Shown: positions 29,728 to 40,339, counted from the first letter of the stretch. The stretch: DNA of 64,000 nt from Terrabacter tumescens (GCF_014646815.1 NZ_BMNZ01000003.1:124001-188000), one strand, 5' to 3'. Translations and numbers: made by a program. The notes: generated by a model from the letters alone, not told the origin.

Positions 29728-31215
29728 TCAGGTGATCGGGCGCAGGCGCGCGGTGAAGCGGGCGCGGGTGCCGTGCGGCACGATCGGCTCCCACGTGATG
29801 CGGCCCTGGAGGTCGCTGACGAGGGACTGGACGATCTGCGTGCCGAGACCCGAGCCCGGCCGTCGGGCCGGGTCGATGCCCTTGCCGTCGTCCTCGATGG
29901 AGACGACGACCGTCGACTGGCCGCGCTCGTCGTCCTGCCTCTCGATGCCGATGCGCACCTCTCCCCCGGCGTCGCCGAGACCGTGCTCGATGGCGTTCTG
30001 GACGAGCTCGCTCATGATCATCGCGAGGGAGGTCGCGTCCTCGGCCCGCAGGCGCCCGAAGGAGCCCTCGGTGACCGTGTGGACCGGGACGCCGTTGGCC
30101 GAGACCTCGACCACCGCGTTCAGGCCCCGCTGTGCGATGGAGTCGAAGTCGACCGTCTCGTCGAAGCCCTGGCTCAGCTGGTCGTGGACCATGGCGATCG
30201 TGCCGACGCGCCGCTCGGCCTCGGCGAGCGCGATCTTGGCCTCGCCGTCGGGCAGGCGTCGGGACTGGAGCCGCAGCAGGGCGGCGACGGACTGGAGGTT
30301 GTTCTTGACTCGGTGGTGGATCTCGCGGATCGTCGCGTCCTTGGTCATCAGCTCGCGCTCCCGGCGCCGCAGCTCGCCGACGTCGCGCATCAGCACGATG
30401 GCGCCGAAGCGCTGTCCGGCCTCGGTGAGCGGGATCGCCCGCATCGACACCGTCGTGCCGCCCGCGACCACCTCGGTGCGCCAGGGCTGGCGTCCGGTGA
30501 CGACGAGCGGCAGCCCCTCGTCGACGGGGTAGGACTCGCGCACGTTGTCGGTGACGATCTGGGCCAGGCTTGCGCCCACGACCTCCCCGAGGTGCCCCAG
30601 ACGGTGAAGCGCCGAGACGGCATTCGGGCTCGCGTAGGTGACGACGCCGTCGACGTCGAGGCGGATGACGCCGTCGCCGACGCGCGGCGCGCCGCGGCGC
30701 AGCCCGGTGGGTGCCCCGCTGTGCGGGAACTCTCCCCCGGTGACCATGCGGCAGAGCGCGTCGGCCGTGGCGAGGTAGGTCAGCTCGAGACGGCTGGGGG
30801 TGCGGGTCGTCCAGAGGTTGGTGTGACGGGTCATCACCGCCACGACGTGACCGCCGCGGACGACGGGGATGTACTCCTCGCGGACCGACTGGTCCGGCCC
30901 CTGCTCGTGCGGCACGACGACGTGGCGCACGCGCAGGATGCGCTGCTCCGAGGCGGCCTCGTCGAGCAGGTCGCGGGTGCGGCCGGGGTCGGCGACCCTG
31001 CCGACCTGGTCGTCGACGAAGACGAGCTGGCCGGTCGTCGGTCGCACGTGCGCCACCGCCTCCCAGCGCTCGCTCGTCGACCGGACCCAGAGCACGAGGT
31101 CGGCGAACGACAGGTCGGCGACGAGCTGCCAGTCGCCGACGAGCAGCTGCAGCCACTCGACGTCGTGGTCGGGCAGGTTCGTCCGGCCGCGCAGGAGCTC
31201 GCTCAGGGTTGCCAC
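29728..31215 (-). CDS. pdtaS: PdtaS-type sensor histidine kinase
   Basis: A soluble kinase of 495 residues: an N-terminal GAF-like domain (about 1-150), a PAS domain (about 175-290, VIRLDVDGVVTYASPNAV), then the HisKA_2 dimerisation helix with IREIHHRVKNNLQSVAALLRLQ holding the phospho-accepting His. The HATPase domain has MSELVQNAIEHGL and GSGLGTQIV. In mycobacteria PdtaS phosphorylates the ANTAR protein PdtaR, which acts on nascent RNA, and it responds to copper and NO. No pdtaR is in the window. The GTG start follows TAGGCT by six bases, so the mRNA is leaderless. It is convergent with whiB1. Confidence 0.93.
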   Translation of the reverse strand: MATLSELLRGRTNLPDHDVEWLQLLVGDWQLVADLSFADLVLWVRSTSERWEAVAHVRPTTGQLVFVDDQVGRVADPGRTRDLLDEAASEQRILRVRHVVVPHEQGPDQSVREEYIPVVRGGHVVAVMTRHTNLWTTRTPSRLELTYLATADALCRMVTGGEFPHSGAPTGLRRGAPRVGDGVIRLDVDGVVTYASPNAVSALHRLGHLGEVVGASLAQIVTDNVRESYPVDEGLPLVVTGRQPWRTEVVAGGTTVSMRAIPLTEAGQRFGAIVLMRDVGELRRRERELMTKDATIREIHHRVKNNLQSVAALLRLQSRRLPDGEAKIALAEAERRVGTIAMVHDQLSQGFDETVDFDSIAQRGLNAVVEVSANGVPVHTVTEGSFGRLRAEDATSLAMIMSELVQNAIEHGLGDAGGEVRIGIERQDDERGQSTVVVSIEDDGKGIDPARRPGSGLGTQIVQSLVSDLQGRITWEPIVPHGTRARFTARLRPIT

Positions 31216-31221
31216 ACCCCG

Positions 31222-31227
31222 AGCCTA
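31222..31227 (-). promoter_or_regulatory. -10 hexamer for leaderless pdtaS
   Basis: TAGGCT on the minus strand, six bases before the GTG of pdtaS. Confidence 0.5.
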
Positions 31228-31272
31228 GTGAGCCTCAGGGAGAGCCCTGGCCCGGCTCCCCTCGGGTGGCTC

Positions 31273-31313
31273 CGCAGCCCCACCTGACCGGATCCGGTAC
31301 GCGTGGGGCTGCG
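31273..31313 (-). terminator. Terminator of the glutamate dehydrogenase gene
   Basis: Eleven-pair outer stem (CGCAGCCCCAC with GTGGGGCTGCG) around a 19-base loop that contains its own 12-base palindrome ACCGGATCCGGT. It lies 20 bases after the gdh stop. Confidence 0.7.
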
Positions 31314-31332
31314 TGGCCACTCGAGCGGGCTG

Positions 31333-34300
31333 CTAGGCCGTGGCCGCCTTCTTGCCGGCAGCCTTCTTGCTCGCTGCCTTCTTGCTCACTGCCTTCTTGC
31401 TCGGTGTCGCCTTCTCGGCTGCGGTCGGAGCCGTGGCCTTCTTGGCCATCGCCTTCTTGGCCGTCGCCTTCTTCGCGGTCGCCGTCGTGGCGGTCGCCTG
31501 CTTCGCGGTCACCTGCTTCGCAGGGGCCTTCTTCGCCGGCGCCGACGAGGCGGACTCGACGGCGACGGGGGTCGGCTGCCCGGAGGCGGCCGGCTTCATC
31601 ACCGTGCGCAGGGTGCGCAGGGCGACCGACAGGGCCGCGATCCCCGCGTGGCTCATCCGCTCGATGCCGCCGAGCGCCGCCCGCGCCCGGCCCAGGGCGT
31701 CGGCGTTGAGCTCGGACCACTCGGCGAGCCGGGTGGCGGCCTCGTGCCGCGGATCGCTGACGTCGAGCACCGAGCGCGTCAGGCTCTCGAGCACGGCGTA
31801 GAGGTCGTCGCGCAGGGCGCCTCGGGCCATGGCGTCCCAGCGGTCGTCGCGCGGCAGCATCGTGACCCGCGTCAGCATGGCGTCGATCGAGAACGTCTCG
31901 GAGGTCAGGAAGTAGACCCCGACGACGTCGTCGAGCTTCTCGCCCGTGTCCTCGGCGACCTCGATGCAGTCGAGCAGCGAGTAGAGGTCGAGCAGCGAGG
32001 CTGCGCCGAGGGCGAGGTCCTCGGGGACACCCTTGCCCTCGAGCTCACGGGCCCGTCGCTGCAGTCGGGTGCGCTCGCTGCCCTGGAGCAGCTCACCGAT
32101 GCGGCCGGAGAACGCCTCGATGCCGGGGCGGAAACGCGCCACCTCCGCCGCGATGTCGAGCGAGGCCGGACGCGAGGTGAGGAACCACCGCACGGACCGG
32201 TCGATGAGCCGGCGGAACTCGAGGTAGAGCGCCGTCTGCGCGCCGGTGCTGACGACGTTGTCCGTGGCCTCGACCTGCCGCACGAAGCCCGCGAGGTCGA
32301 AGATCTCACGGCAGACGACGTAGGCACGGGCGACCTGCTCGGGGCTCGCGCCGGTCTCCTCGCCCGCACGGTAGGCGAAGGTGATGCCGCCCCGGTTGAC
32401 CATCGAGTTGGCCACGGAGTTGGTGATGATCTCGCGACGCAGCGGGTGGGCGGCGATCTGCTCGGCGTACTTGCCGCGCAACGGCTTCGGGAAGTACTCG
32501 GCCAGGGTCGACTCGAACCACGGGTCGTCGGGCAGCGAGGTGGTGATGAGCTGGTTCTTCAGGTAGAGCTTGGCGTACGCGACGAGCACCGAGAACTCCG
32601 GCGACGTCAGGCCGAGACCGTCCTTCTGGCGGCGCGCGATGGCCGCGTCGCTCGGGAGGAACTCGAGCGAGCGGTCGAGGTCGCCGTCGGCCTCGAGGAA
32701 CTGGATGAGGCGCTCGTGCACGCCGAGCATCGCGTGCTGCTGCGCCCGGGCGTTGCCGAGCAGGACGTTCTGCTCGTAGTTGTCGCGCAGCACCTGCTCC
32801 GCGACCTCGTCCGTCATCGAGGCGAGCAGGGTGTTGCGTCGCTTCGTCGTCAGCTCGCCCGAGCGGGTCAGCTCGGTGAGCAGGATCTTGATGTTGACCT
32901 CGTGGTCGGAGGTGTCGACGCCCGCACTGTTGTCGATGGCGTCGGTGTTGACGCGCACGCCCGCGAGCGCCGCCTCGATGCGGCCGAGCTGACTCGCCCC
33001 GAGGTTGCCGCCCTCGCCGACGACCTTGCAGCGCAGGTCGGCGCCGTTGACACGGATGGCGTCGTTGGCGCGGTCACCGATCTCACCGTTGCTCTCGGAG
33101 GTGGCCTTGACGTAGGTGCCGATGCCGCCGTTCCACAGCAGGTCGACCGGTGCGAGGAGGATCGCCTTCATCAGCTCGGCGGGCGTCATGCTCTTGGTGC
33201 CCGCACGCAGGCCGAGCGCCGCCACCATCTGCGGGCTGACCGGCACCGACTTGGCCGACCGCGGGAAGATGCCGCCGCCCTTGCTGATGAGCTTCTCGTC
33301 GTAGTCCGCCCACGACGATCCCGGCAGGTCGAACATCCGCCGGCGCTCGGCGTAGGAGCTCGCCGCGTCGGGGTCGGGGTCGACGAAGATGTGCCGGTGG
33401 TCGAAGGCGGCCAGCAGGCGGATGTGCTCCGAGAGGAGCATGCCGTTGCCGAAGACGTCGCCGCTCATGTCGCCGACGCCGACGACGGTGAACTCCTGCG
33501 TCTGGGTGTCGACGCCGAGCTCGCGGAAGTGGCGCTTGACCGACTCCCACGCGCCGCGCGCGGTGATGCCCATGCCCTTGTGGTCGTAGCCCGCCGACCC
33601 GCCGGAGGCGAAGGCGTCGTCGAGCCAGAAGCCGTAGTCGGCCGAGAGCCCGTTGGCGATGTCGGAGAACTTGGCCGTGCCCTTGTCGGCGGCGACGACG
33701 AGGTAGGTGTCGTCCTCGTCGTGGCGCACGACGCGGTGCGGCGGCACGGCCTGACCCGACACGAGGTTGTCGGTGAGGTCGAGCAGCCCGGAGATGAAGA
33801 GCTTGTAGGACGAGATGCCCTCGTCCATCCAGGCGGCGCGGTCGACCGCCGGGTCGGGCAGCTGCTTGGCGTAGAAGCCACCCTTGCTGCCGGTCGGCAC
33901 GATGACGGCGTTCTTGACCATCTGGGCCTTGACGAGGCCGAGCACCTCGGTGCGGAAGTCCTCGCGCCGGTCGGACCAGCGGAGGCCTCCACGGGCGACC
34001 TTGCCGAAGCGCAGGTGCACGCCCTCGACGCGGGGGCTGTAGACCCAGATCTCGAACATCGGCCGAGGCGCCGGCAGGTCGGGGACCTTCTTGGGGTTGA
34101 GCTTGAGCGAGACGTAGGACTTGTCGCGGCCGGTCTCGTCGGGCTGGTAGAAGTTGGTGCGCAGGCTCGCCTGGATGACCCCGAGCAAGGCGCGGACGAT
34201 GCGGTCGTGGTCGAGGCTCGCGACGTCGTCGAGCGCCTCCTTGACGCCCGCCACGACGTGCTTCTGGCGCGAGGCGCGCTTGTCGCGGCCGGCCTCGTTG

Positions 34301-36501
34301 TCCGGGAAGGCGTCGGGGTCGAACCGCGCCTCGAAGAGCTCGACGAGGCTGCGCGCGATGCCGGTGTTGGCGGCGAGGGCCGACTCGACGTAGTCCTGCG
34401 AGAACGTCGAGCCGGTCTGGCGGAGGTACTTCGCGACGGTGCGCAGGATGACGACCTGGCGCCACGTCAGCCCGGCGGCCAGCACGAGCGCGTTGAAGCC
34501 GTCGGACTCGGCCCGGCCGTCCCACACCGCCCGGAAGGCCTCCTCGAAGCGCTCGCGGACGTCGCTCGCGAGGGCGGCGTCGCCCGAGCCCCACGTGCGG
34601 GCGTCGGCGCACAGGCCGAAGTCGAAGATGTGGAGCGTGCGGCCGTCGGGTCCCGGCACCTCGTAGGGCCGCTCGTCGGTGACCTCGACACCGAGGTGCG
34701 TGAAGAGCGGCAGCACCTGGGTCAGAGAGAGGTCGGCGCGCCGGTAGAGCTTGAAGCGCCGCTCGCGCGGGTCGTCGGACGCGGGGTCGTCGTAGAGGTG
34801 CAGCCCGGTCGTGCGGTCGCCGTCGCCGAGCGCGTCGATGCGGTCGAGGTCGTCGACGGCCGTGGCGACGTCGAAGTCCTCCTTGTACGCCTCGGGCAGC
34901 GCCTTGGCGTACGCCGCCATCGTGCGCGCCGCACCCTCGAGCCCGCGGGCCTCGCCGAGTGCCTCGGCGAGGTCCTCGTCCCAGGTGCGGGTCGCGTCGA
35001 TGACGCGCTGCTCGAGGGCCGCCTCGTCGACGTCGGGGATGTCGGTGCCCGACGGCATGCGCACGACGAAGTGCAGGCGCGCGAGGGTGGACTCGCTGAC
35101 GCGCGTCGTGTTGTCGATGTTCGCGCCGCCGAAGGCCTCGAGCAGGATCGACTCGATGCGCAGGCGCACCGTCGTGTTGTAGCGGTCGCGCGGCAGGTAG
35201 ACGAGGCAGGAGACGAAGCGCCCGAACTCGTCGCGGCGCAGGAAGAGCTTGGTTTTGCGTCGCTCCTGCAGGTGCAGCACGCTCGTCGCGATCTCGGCCA
35301 GCTGCGACGGGCTCGTCTGGAAGAGCTCGTCCCGCGGGTAGGTCTCGAGGATCTGCAGGATGTCCTTGCCGGAGTGGCTGTCGGCGCTGAGGCCGGTCAG
35401 GCGCAGCACCTCCTGCGCCCGCACGTCGAGCAGCGGGATGTCGTGGATCGTGTCGTTGTAGGCGGCCGACGCGTAGAGGCCGAGGAAGCGCTGCTCGCCG
35501 ACGCACTCGCCGCGGGCGTCGAAGCGCTTGATCGAGATGTAGTCCAGGTAGACGTCGCGGTGGACCGTCGCGCGGGAGTTGGCCTTGGTGATGATGAGGA
35601 TGCTCGAGTCGCGGGCGGCCCGGCTTGCGGCCGGCGTCAGCACGAGTCCCTCTCCGGCAGAGGGCCGGTCGTAGCGCAGCAGGCCCAGACCCGTGCCCGG
35701 GACCTGGCGCGAGACGTCCTTGCCGTTCTCGTGCGCGAGGGAGTACTCGCGGTAGCCGAGGAAGGTGAAGTTGTTGTGCGCGAGCCACTCGAGGAAGCGG
35801 CCGGCCTCGCGCGCGTGGTGCGGGTCGGTGCCGGGCGGCGTCGCCGAGCGGAGCTCGCTCGCGATGGTGAGCGCGTGGGCGCGCATCTTCGGCCAGTCCT
35901 CGACGGAGTCGCGGACGTTCTCGAGGACGTGGCGCAGCCGGGCCTCGACGTCGGGCAGCGCGTCGGCCGGCAGCCGGTCGATCTCGAGGTGCATCCACGA
36001 CTCGCGGACGAGGCCCTCCGAGGTCGAGCGGACCGTCGTGGACCCGTCGGTGACGACCGACTTGAGCTCGCCGGTGATGTCGCGCGACACCGTCATCTGC
36101 GGGTGGACGATCAGGTGAACGCCGCGGTCGAAGCCACCGAGCGCCGACACGACGGAGTCGACGAGGAAGGGCATGTCGTCGACGACCACCTGCACGACGG
36201 AGTGGCTCGTCGACCACCCCTCGTCCTCGGACGACGGGTTGAAGGCCCGCACGTTGAAGGTGCCGACCGCGCGCTGCTGGGCGAAGGCGCGGTGCTCGGT
36301 GGCGATGGTCGCCAGCTCACGCGCCGGGCGGGCGAGCAGGTCCTCGGTCGCCACGAGGCGGTAGTAGGCGCGGAGGAACTCCTCGAGGTCGCCCGGAGCG
36401 GCCCCACCGGAGCGGCCTCGCCCCCGGCGAGGGACGGGCGCCACGGCCGCGGCAGCGGCCTTGATGACGTCGATTCGAGACTGTTCGAGTGACGCTGACA
36501 T
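31333..36501 (-). CDS. gdh: Large NAD-dependent glutamate dehydrogenase with Lys/Ala-rich tail
   Basis: Catabolic enzyme that oxidises glutamate to 2-oxoglutarate and ammonia with NAD. The ~1722-residue protein belongs to the giant GDH class of Streptomyces and Mycobacterium (L_180 type), with a long N-terminal regulatory region containing ACT-like segments. The catalytic region has RFGKVARGGLRWSDR, GSKGGFYAK and GDMSGDVFGNG. The last ~68 residues are not part of the family core: 19 Lys in AKK/SKK repeats, one Glu, otherwise Ala/Thr/Ser, resembling histone H1 or HupB tails. ATG chosen; an in-frame GTG 14 codons upstream is possible. A 15-codon ORF with its own -10 precedes it. Confidence 0.93.
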   Translation of the reverse strand: MSASLEQSRIDVIKAAAAAVAPVPRRGRGRSGGAAPGDLEEFLRAYYRLVATEDLLARPARELATIATEHRAFAQQRAVGTFNVRAFNPSSEDEGWSTSHSVVQVVVDDMPFLVDSVVSALGGFDRGVHLIVHPQMTVSRDITGELKSVVTDGSTTVRSTSEGLVRESWMHLEIDRLPADALPDVEARLRHVLENVRDSVEDWPKMRAHALTIASELRSATPPGTDPHHAREAGRFLEWLAHNNFTFLGYREYSLAHENGKDVSRQVPGTGLGLLRYDRPSAGEGLVLTPAASRAARDSSILIITKANSRATVHRDVYLDYISIKRFDARGECVGEQRFLGLYASAAYNDTIHDIPLLDVRAQEVLRLTGLSADSHSGKDILQILETYPRDELFQTSPSQLAEIATSVLHLQERRKTKLFLRRDEFGRFVSCLVYLPRDRYNTTVRLRIESILLEAFGGANIDNTTRVSESTLARLHFVVRMPSGTDIPDVDEAALEQRVIDATRTWDEDLAEALGEARGLEGAARTMAAYAKALPEAYKEDFDVATAVDDLDRIDALGDGDRTTGLHLYDDPASDDPRERRFKLYRRADLSLTQVLPLFTHLGVEVTDERPYEVPGPDGRTLHIFDFGLCADARTWGSGDAALASDVRERFEEAFRAVWDGRAESDGFNALVLAAGLTWRQVVILRTVAKYLRQTGSTFSQDYVESALAANTGIARSLVELFEARFDPDAFPDNEAGRDKRASRQKHVVAGVKEALDDVASLDHDRIVRALLGVIQASLRTNFYQPDETGRDKSYVSLKLNPKKVPDLPAPRPMFEIWVYSPRVEGVHLRFGKVARGGLRWSDRREDFRTEVLGLVKAQMVKNAVIVPTGSKGGFYAKQLPDPAVDRAAWMDEGISSYKLFISGLLDLTDNLVSGQAVPPHRVVRHDEDDTYLVVAADKGTAKFSDIANGLSADYGFWLDDAFASGGSAGYDHKGMGITARGAWESVKRHFRELGVDTQTQEFTVVGVGDMSGDVFGNGMLLSEHIRLLAAFDHRHIFVDPDPDAASSYAERRRMFDLPGSSWADYDEKLISKGGGIFPRSAKSVPVSPQMVAALGLRAGTKSMTPAELMKAILLAPVDLLWNGGIGTYVKATSESNGEIGDRANDAIRVNGADLRCKVVGEGGNLGASQLGRIEAALAGVRVNTDAIDNSAGVDTSDHEVNIKILLTELTRSGELTTKRRNTLLASMTDEVAEQVLRDNYEQNVLLGNARAQQHAMLGVHERLIQFLEADGDLDRSLEFLPSDAAIARRQKDGLGLTSPEFSVLVAYAKLYLKNQLITTSLPDDPWFESTLAEYFPKPLRGKYAEQIAAHPLRREIITNSVANSMVNRGGITFAYRAGEETGASPEQVARAYVVCREIFDLAGFVRQVEATDNVVSTGAQTALYLEFRRLIDRSVRWFLTSRPASLDIAAEVARFRPGIEAFSGRIGELLQGSERTRLQRRARELEGKGVPEDLALGAASLLDLYSLLDCIEVAEDTGEKLDDVVGVYFLTSETFSIDAMLTRVTMLPRDDRWDAMARGALRDDLYAVLESLTRSVLDVSDPRHEAATRLAEWSELNADALGRARAALGGIERMSHAGIAALSVALRTLRTVMKPAASGQPTPVAVESASSAPAKKAPAKQVTAKQATATTATAKKATAKKAMAKKATAPTAAEKATPSKKAVSKKAASKKAAGKKAATA

Positions 36502-36517
36502 GCGGTTGTCGGATTCC

Positions 36518-36565
36518 TCACCGTGCGGCCGTTGCGGCGGCACGTCGTTGTGCCGCGCATCTCAC
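36518..36565 (-). CDS. 15-codon leaderless upstream ORF before gdh
   Basis: GTG, 15 codons (MRCAAQRRAAATAAR), TGA. The GTG lies six bases after a TAGGCT -10, so it would be the first codon of the transcript. The stop is 16 bases before the gdh ATG and its last bases overlap the only SD-like GAGGA. Translation of this ORF may affect access to gdh. It is short enough to be chance; confidence rests on the promoter spacing. Confidence 0.35.
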   Translation of the reverse strand: MRCAAQRRAAATAAR

Positions 36566-36571
36566 CATGTG

Positions 36572-36577
36572 AGCCTA
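36572..36577 (-). promoter_or_regulatory. -10 hexamer for gdh
   Basis: TAGGCT on the minus strand, six bases before the upstream GTG. The gdh leader would be about 64 bases. Confidence 0.5.
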
Positions 36578-36687
36578 TCCCCGTCCGGGCGCGCGCCCGA
36601 ACCGGCCCGCCGGACGCACGTCGAGACATCGGCCGACCATCCCGCGGCGCCGGTGGAGAACTCCGGGGCGGCTCGCTCGGCAGTCCC

Positions 36688-36693
36688 TAGAGT
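36688..36693 (+). promoter_or_regulatory. -10 hexamer for the two-gene helical-protein operon
   Basis: TAGAGT followed by six bases and an ATG with no SD, so transcription likely begins at the ATG. Divergent from gdh. Confidence 0.5.
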
Positions 36694-36699
36694 GGTGCC

Positions 36700-37011
36700 A
36701 TGACCGACGGGAGCCCGGGGGCGGGTGCTGCGGACCCAGCCGTCCTCCGAGCCCTCACGACGGGCCGCTCCGCGACGCGGGCGATGTCCGACGAGCTGCT
36801 GACGCACCTGCCCGACCTCGGCGACCTGCCGACGCAACGCGCCCTCGACGGGTGGGTCGAGCAGGCCGCCGACACCCTGCGTGCCCTGTCGGAGGCGTTG
36901 GAGGAGCGGCTGCTCGACCTCGGCTCGGCGCGGGTCGGCACCGAGGTGCCGGACGGCGGATCGCTCTCGCGCACCACGGGATCCGCACCGTGGGACGGTG
37001 GCCGTCGATGA
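36700..37011 (+). CDS. Hypothetical helical protein, first of a coupled pair
   Basis: A 103-residue protein, mostly predicted helix: SATRAMSDELLTHLPDL and TQRALDGWVEQAADTLRALSEALEERLLDL, then a loose Gly/Ser-rich end. A single Trp lies in the central helix, somewhat like WXG100-size partners, but no WXG motif is present. I do not recognise a family. Its TGA overlaps the next ATG by four bases (ATGA), so the two products are made together, probably in fixed ratio and perhaps as a complex. It has a leaderless-type start. Confidence 0.7.
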   Translation: MTDGSPGAGAADPAVLRALTTGRSATRAMSDELLTHLPDLGDLPTQRALDGWVEQAADTLRALSEALEERLLDLGSARVGTEVPDGGSLSRTTGSAPWDGGRR

Positions 37012-37499
37012 GCCTCTCCACCGGTGACCCCGGCTCCACCTCGGCCCTGGGCGGCGCCCTGCGGACGCAGGCCGGGCGGTTGGCCGATCTCGTCGTCGAC
37101 CTCGATGCGGGCGCGCGACGGTCCGGGCGCACCGGCTCACCCGACGTGACCGGTCGGGAGCGCGACCTCGTCACCCGGACCGCGACCGAGCTCGACCGGG
37201 TCGGCGGACTGCTCCAGTCGTGGACCACGACCGCCGTCGAGTCGGCCGCGCGGGTGCGCGTCCTCGAGCCGGCGCTGACGCGCTGCGACCTCGTCATCGA
37301 CGGGCACCTCGTCGTCGAACGCTCGGGCCCCAGCAGGGTCGAGCCCGCCGAGCGGCTGGCCGAGCGCGAGCGCCTGCAGGAGCTGCTCAACCGCGTGACG
37401 GCGGTGCGCTCGCGCGAGCAGGCCCGCCTGCGCCGCGACCTCGAGACCTCGGTCACGACGCTCGCCGCGCTGTCCGACCGGGCCCGCTCGGGCTCGTGA
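37008..37499 (+). CDS. Hypothetical coiled-coil protein, second of a coupled pair
   Basis: A 163-residue protein made of long amphipathic helices: GALRTQAGRLADLVVDL, ERDLVTRTATELDRVGGLLQSW, then the heptad-like ERLAERERLQELLNRVTAVRSREQ. It has no membrane segment, no cysteine cluster and only one Cys. It resembles small helical partners of secretion or sporulation systems only in shape. I do not recognise the family. It starts within the stop of the preceding gene. The 111 bp to the next gene contain one copy of the octamer ACGGCATA at 37562. Confidence 0.7.
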   Translation: MSLSTGDPGSTSALGGALRTQAGRLADLVVDLDAGARRSGRTGSPDVTGRERDLVTRTATELDRVGGLLQSWTTTAVESAARVRVLEPALTRCDLVIDGHLVVERSGPSRVEPAERLAERERLQELLNRVTAVRSREQARLRRDLETSVTTLAALSDRARSGS

Positions 37500-37610
37500 C
37501 CGTCGGCGACGCGGTGGACGTGGCGGGCCGCGGACGGCACCGGCGACGCGGAGCCGGGCCCACGGCATACGTCCTCGGGGCGCAGGGCGCCGTGCAATAG
37601 CGTGTCGGCC

Positions 37611-38108
37611 ATGAAGATCTCCGAGACGATCACGTATGCCGCGCCGCCCGAGACCGTCTACGCCATGGTCACCGACCCGGCCTTCCAGGAGCGCAAGTGC
37701 GTCGAGGCCCACGCCCAGCGGCACGAGGCCGCGGTGAGCCCGGCCGGGGACGGCGCCCGCGTCGTCACCAAGCGCGACCTGCCGGCCGACGACCTCCCCG
37801 ACTTCGCGAAGTCCATCGTCGGGCCGACCCTGTCGGTGACGGAGACCTACGAGTGGGGCGCCGCAGCGGCCGACGGCTCGCGCTCGGGCACCCTGACCGT
37901 CGAGGTCGCCGGCGCGCCGGTCGCCATGCGCTCGAACGTGCGGCTCGTCCCGTCGGGCGGCGGCACGAAGATCACCATCGAGGGCGACCTCAAGGCCTCG
38001 ATCCCGCTCTTCGGCGGCAAGGTCGAGAAGGCCGCGGCGCCGGCCGTCATCGACGCCATCCACAGCGAGCAGCGGACCGGCACGGCCTGGCTCGCCGAGC
38101 GCGCCTGA
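37611..38108 (+). CDS. DUF2505 family protein (SRPBCC-like fold)
   Basis: A 165-residue protein matching the DUF2505 pattern: MKISETITYAAPPETVYAMV at the start, then TLSVTETYEW, TLTVEVAGAPVAMRSNVRL, and a C-terminal helix FGGKVEKAAAPAVIDAIHSEQ. The family is related to START/polyketide-cyclase cavities that bind hydrophobic ligands. Ligand and role are unknown. ATG chosen because the preceding GTG three codons upstream lacks any better SD and the family begins at this Met. It stands alone and ends at a hairpin shared with the convergent pruA. Confidence 0.88.
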   Translation: MKISETITYAAPPETVYAMVTDPAFQERKCVEAHAQRHEAAVSPAGDGARVVTKRDLPADDLPDFAKSIVGPTLSVTETYEWGAAAADGSRSGTLTVEVAGAPVAMRSNVRLVPSGGGTKITIEGDLKASIPLFGGKVEKAAAPAVIDAIHSEQRTGTAWLAERA

Positions 38109-38140
38109 CCGGCCCGCTCACGTACGCCGCACCACACGCC

Positions 38141-38173
38141 GCTGGGCCCGCCTCCTGAGGAGACGGGCCCAGC
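38141..38173. terminator. Shared terminator of the DUF2505 gene and pruA
   Basis: Ten-pair outer stem GCTGGGCCCG/CGGGCCCAGC with an inner CTCC-TGA-GGAG stem. It lies between convergent stops, so it can serve both strands. Confidence 0.8.
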
Positions 38174-38203
38174 GGCCTACGCGCTCAGGTGGTCAGCCGC
38201 AGC

Positions 38204-39832
<1,629 letters not shown>

Positions 39833-39879
39833 CAAGTTCTCCTGCGGGTCGGCACGGGGTCTCGCCGGTCAGGGCGAGC

Positions 39880-39910
39880 GGGGTGGCCCGCCTCGTGGGC
39901 GGGCCACCCC
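39880..39910 (-). terminator. Terminator after the DUF4870 gene
   Basis: Perfect 13-pair stem (GGGGTGGCCCGCC and its complement) with loop TCGTG, 27 bases after the DUF4870 stop. It insulates pruA. Confidence 0.8.
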
Positions 39911-39937
39911 ATCGTTCCATGCCTGCCGCAGCGGCCG

Positions 39938-40339
39938 TCAGTGCAGGACGGGGATGCTCCACGGGTAGCGGAAGGACTCACCGCGGTTGGCGGCCATCGC
40001 GGCGCGCACGTGGTACCAGATGCCGGCGAGGACGGCGACGATCCAGACGATGATCGCGACCGGGATGAGGATCACGGTGAAGAACATGACCCAGCCGGCG
40101 ATGATCGCGACCCACACGGCGAGGTTGAAGTTGAAGGACCCGGCCGCCGCCTGGCGCACGAAGGCGCTGCGGTCCTTGTAGATGGCCCAGATGACGAGGG
40201 GTCCGACGAAGCTGAGCCAGCCCACGGAGATGACGGCGGCGACGAGTGCGGCGAGGTGGCCGAGGACGGCCCACGTGCGCTCCTCGCTCGTCGGCGTGAG
40301 CGACTGGCCGGACGACGGGTTCGGGATCGGATGTGTCAT
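39938..40339 (-). CDS. DUF4870 membrane protein
   Basis: A 133-residue membrane protein of the DUF4870 (Tic20-like) family. The segment EERTWAVLGHLAALVAAVIS opens the first helix, LVIWAIYKDRSAFVRQAAAGSFNF is the family signature loop, and two more helices follow (WVAIIAGWVMFFTVILIPVA and beyond). The N-terminus is a short Pro/Ser-rich stretch. Function is unknown in bacteria. It has an ATG start and is monocistronic, with a strong hairpin behind it and a 217-bp spacer, containing a tandem repeat, in front. Confidence 0.88.
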   Translation of the reverse strand: MTHPIPNPSSGQSLTPTSEERTWAVLGHLAALVAAVISVGWLSFVGPLVIWAIYKDRSAFVRQAAAGSFNFNLAVWVAIIAGWVMFFTVILIPVAIIVWIVAVLAGIWYHVRAAMAANRGESFRYPWSIPVLH

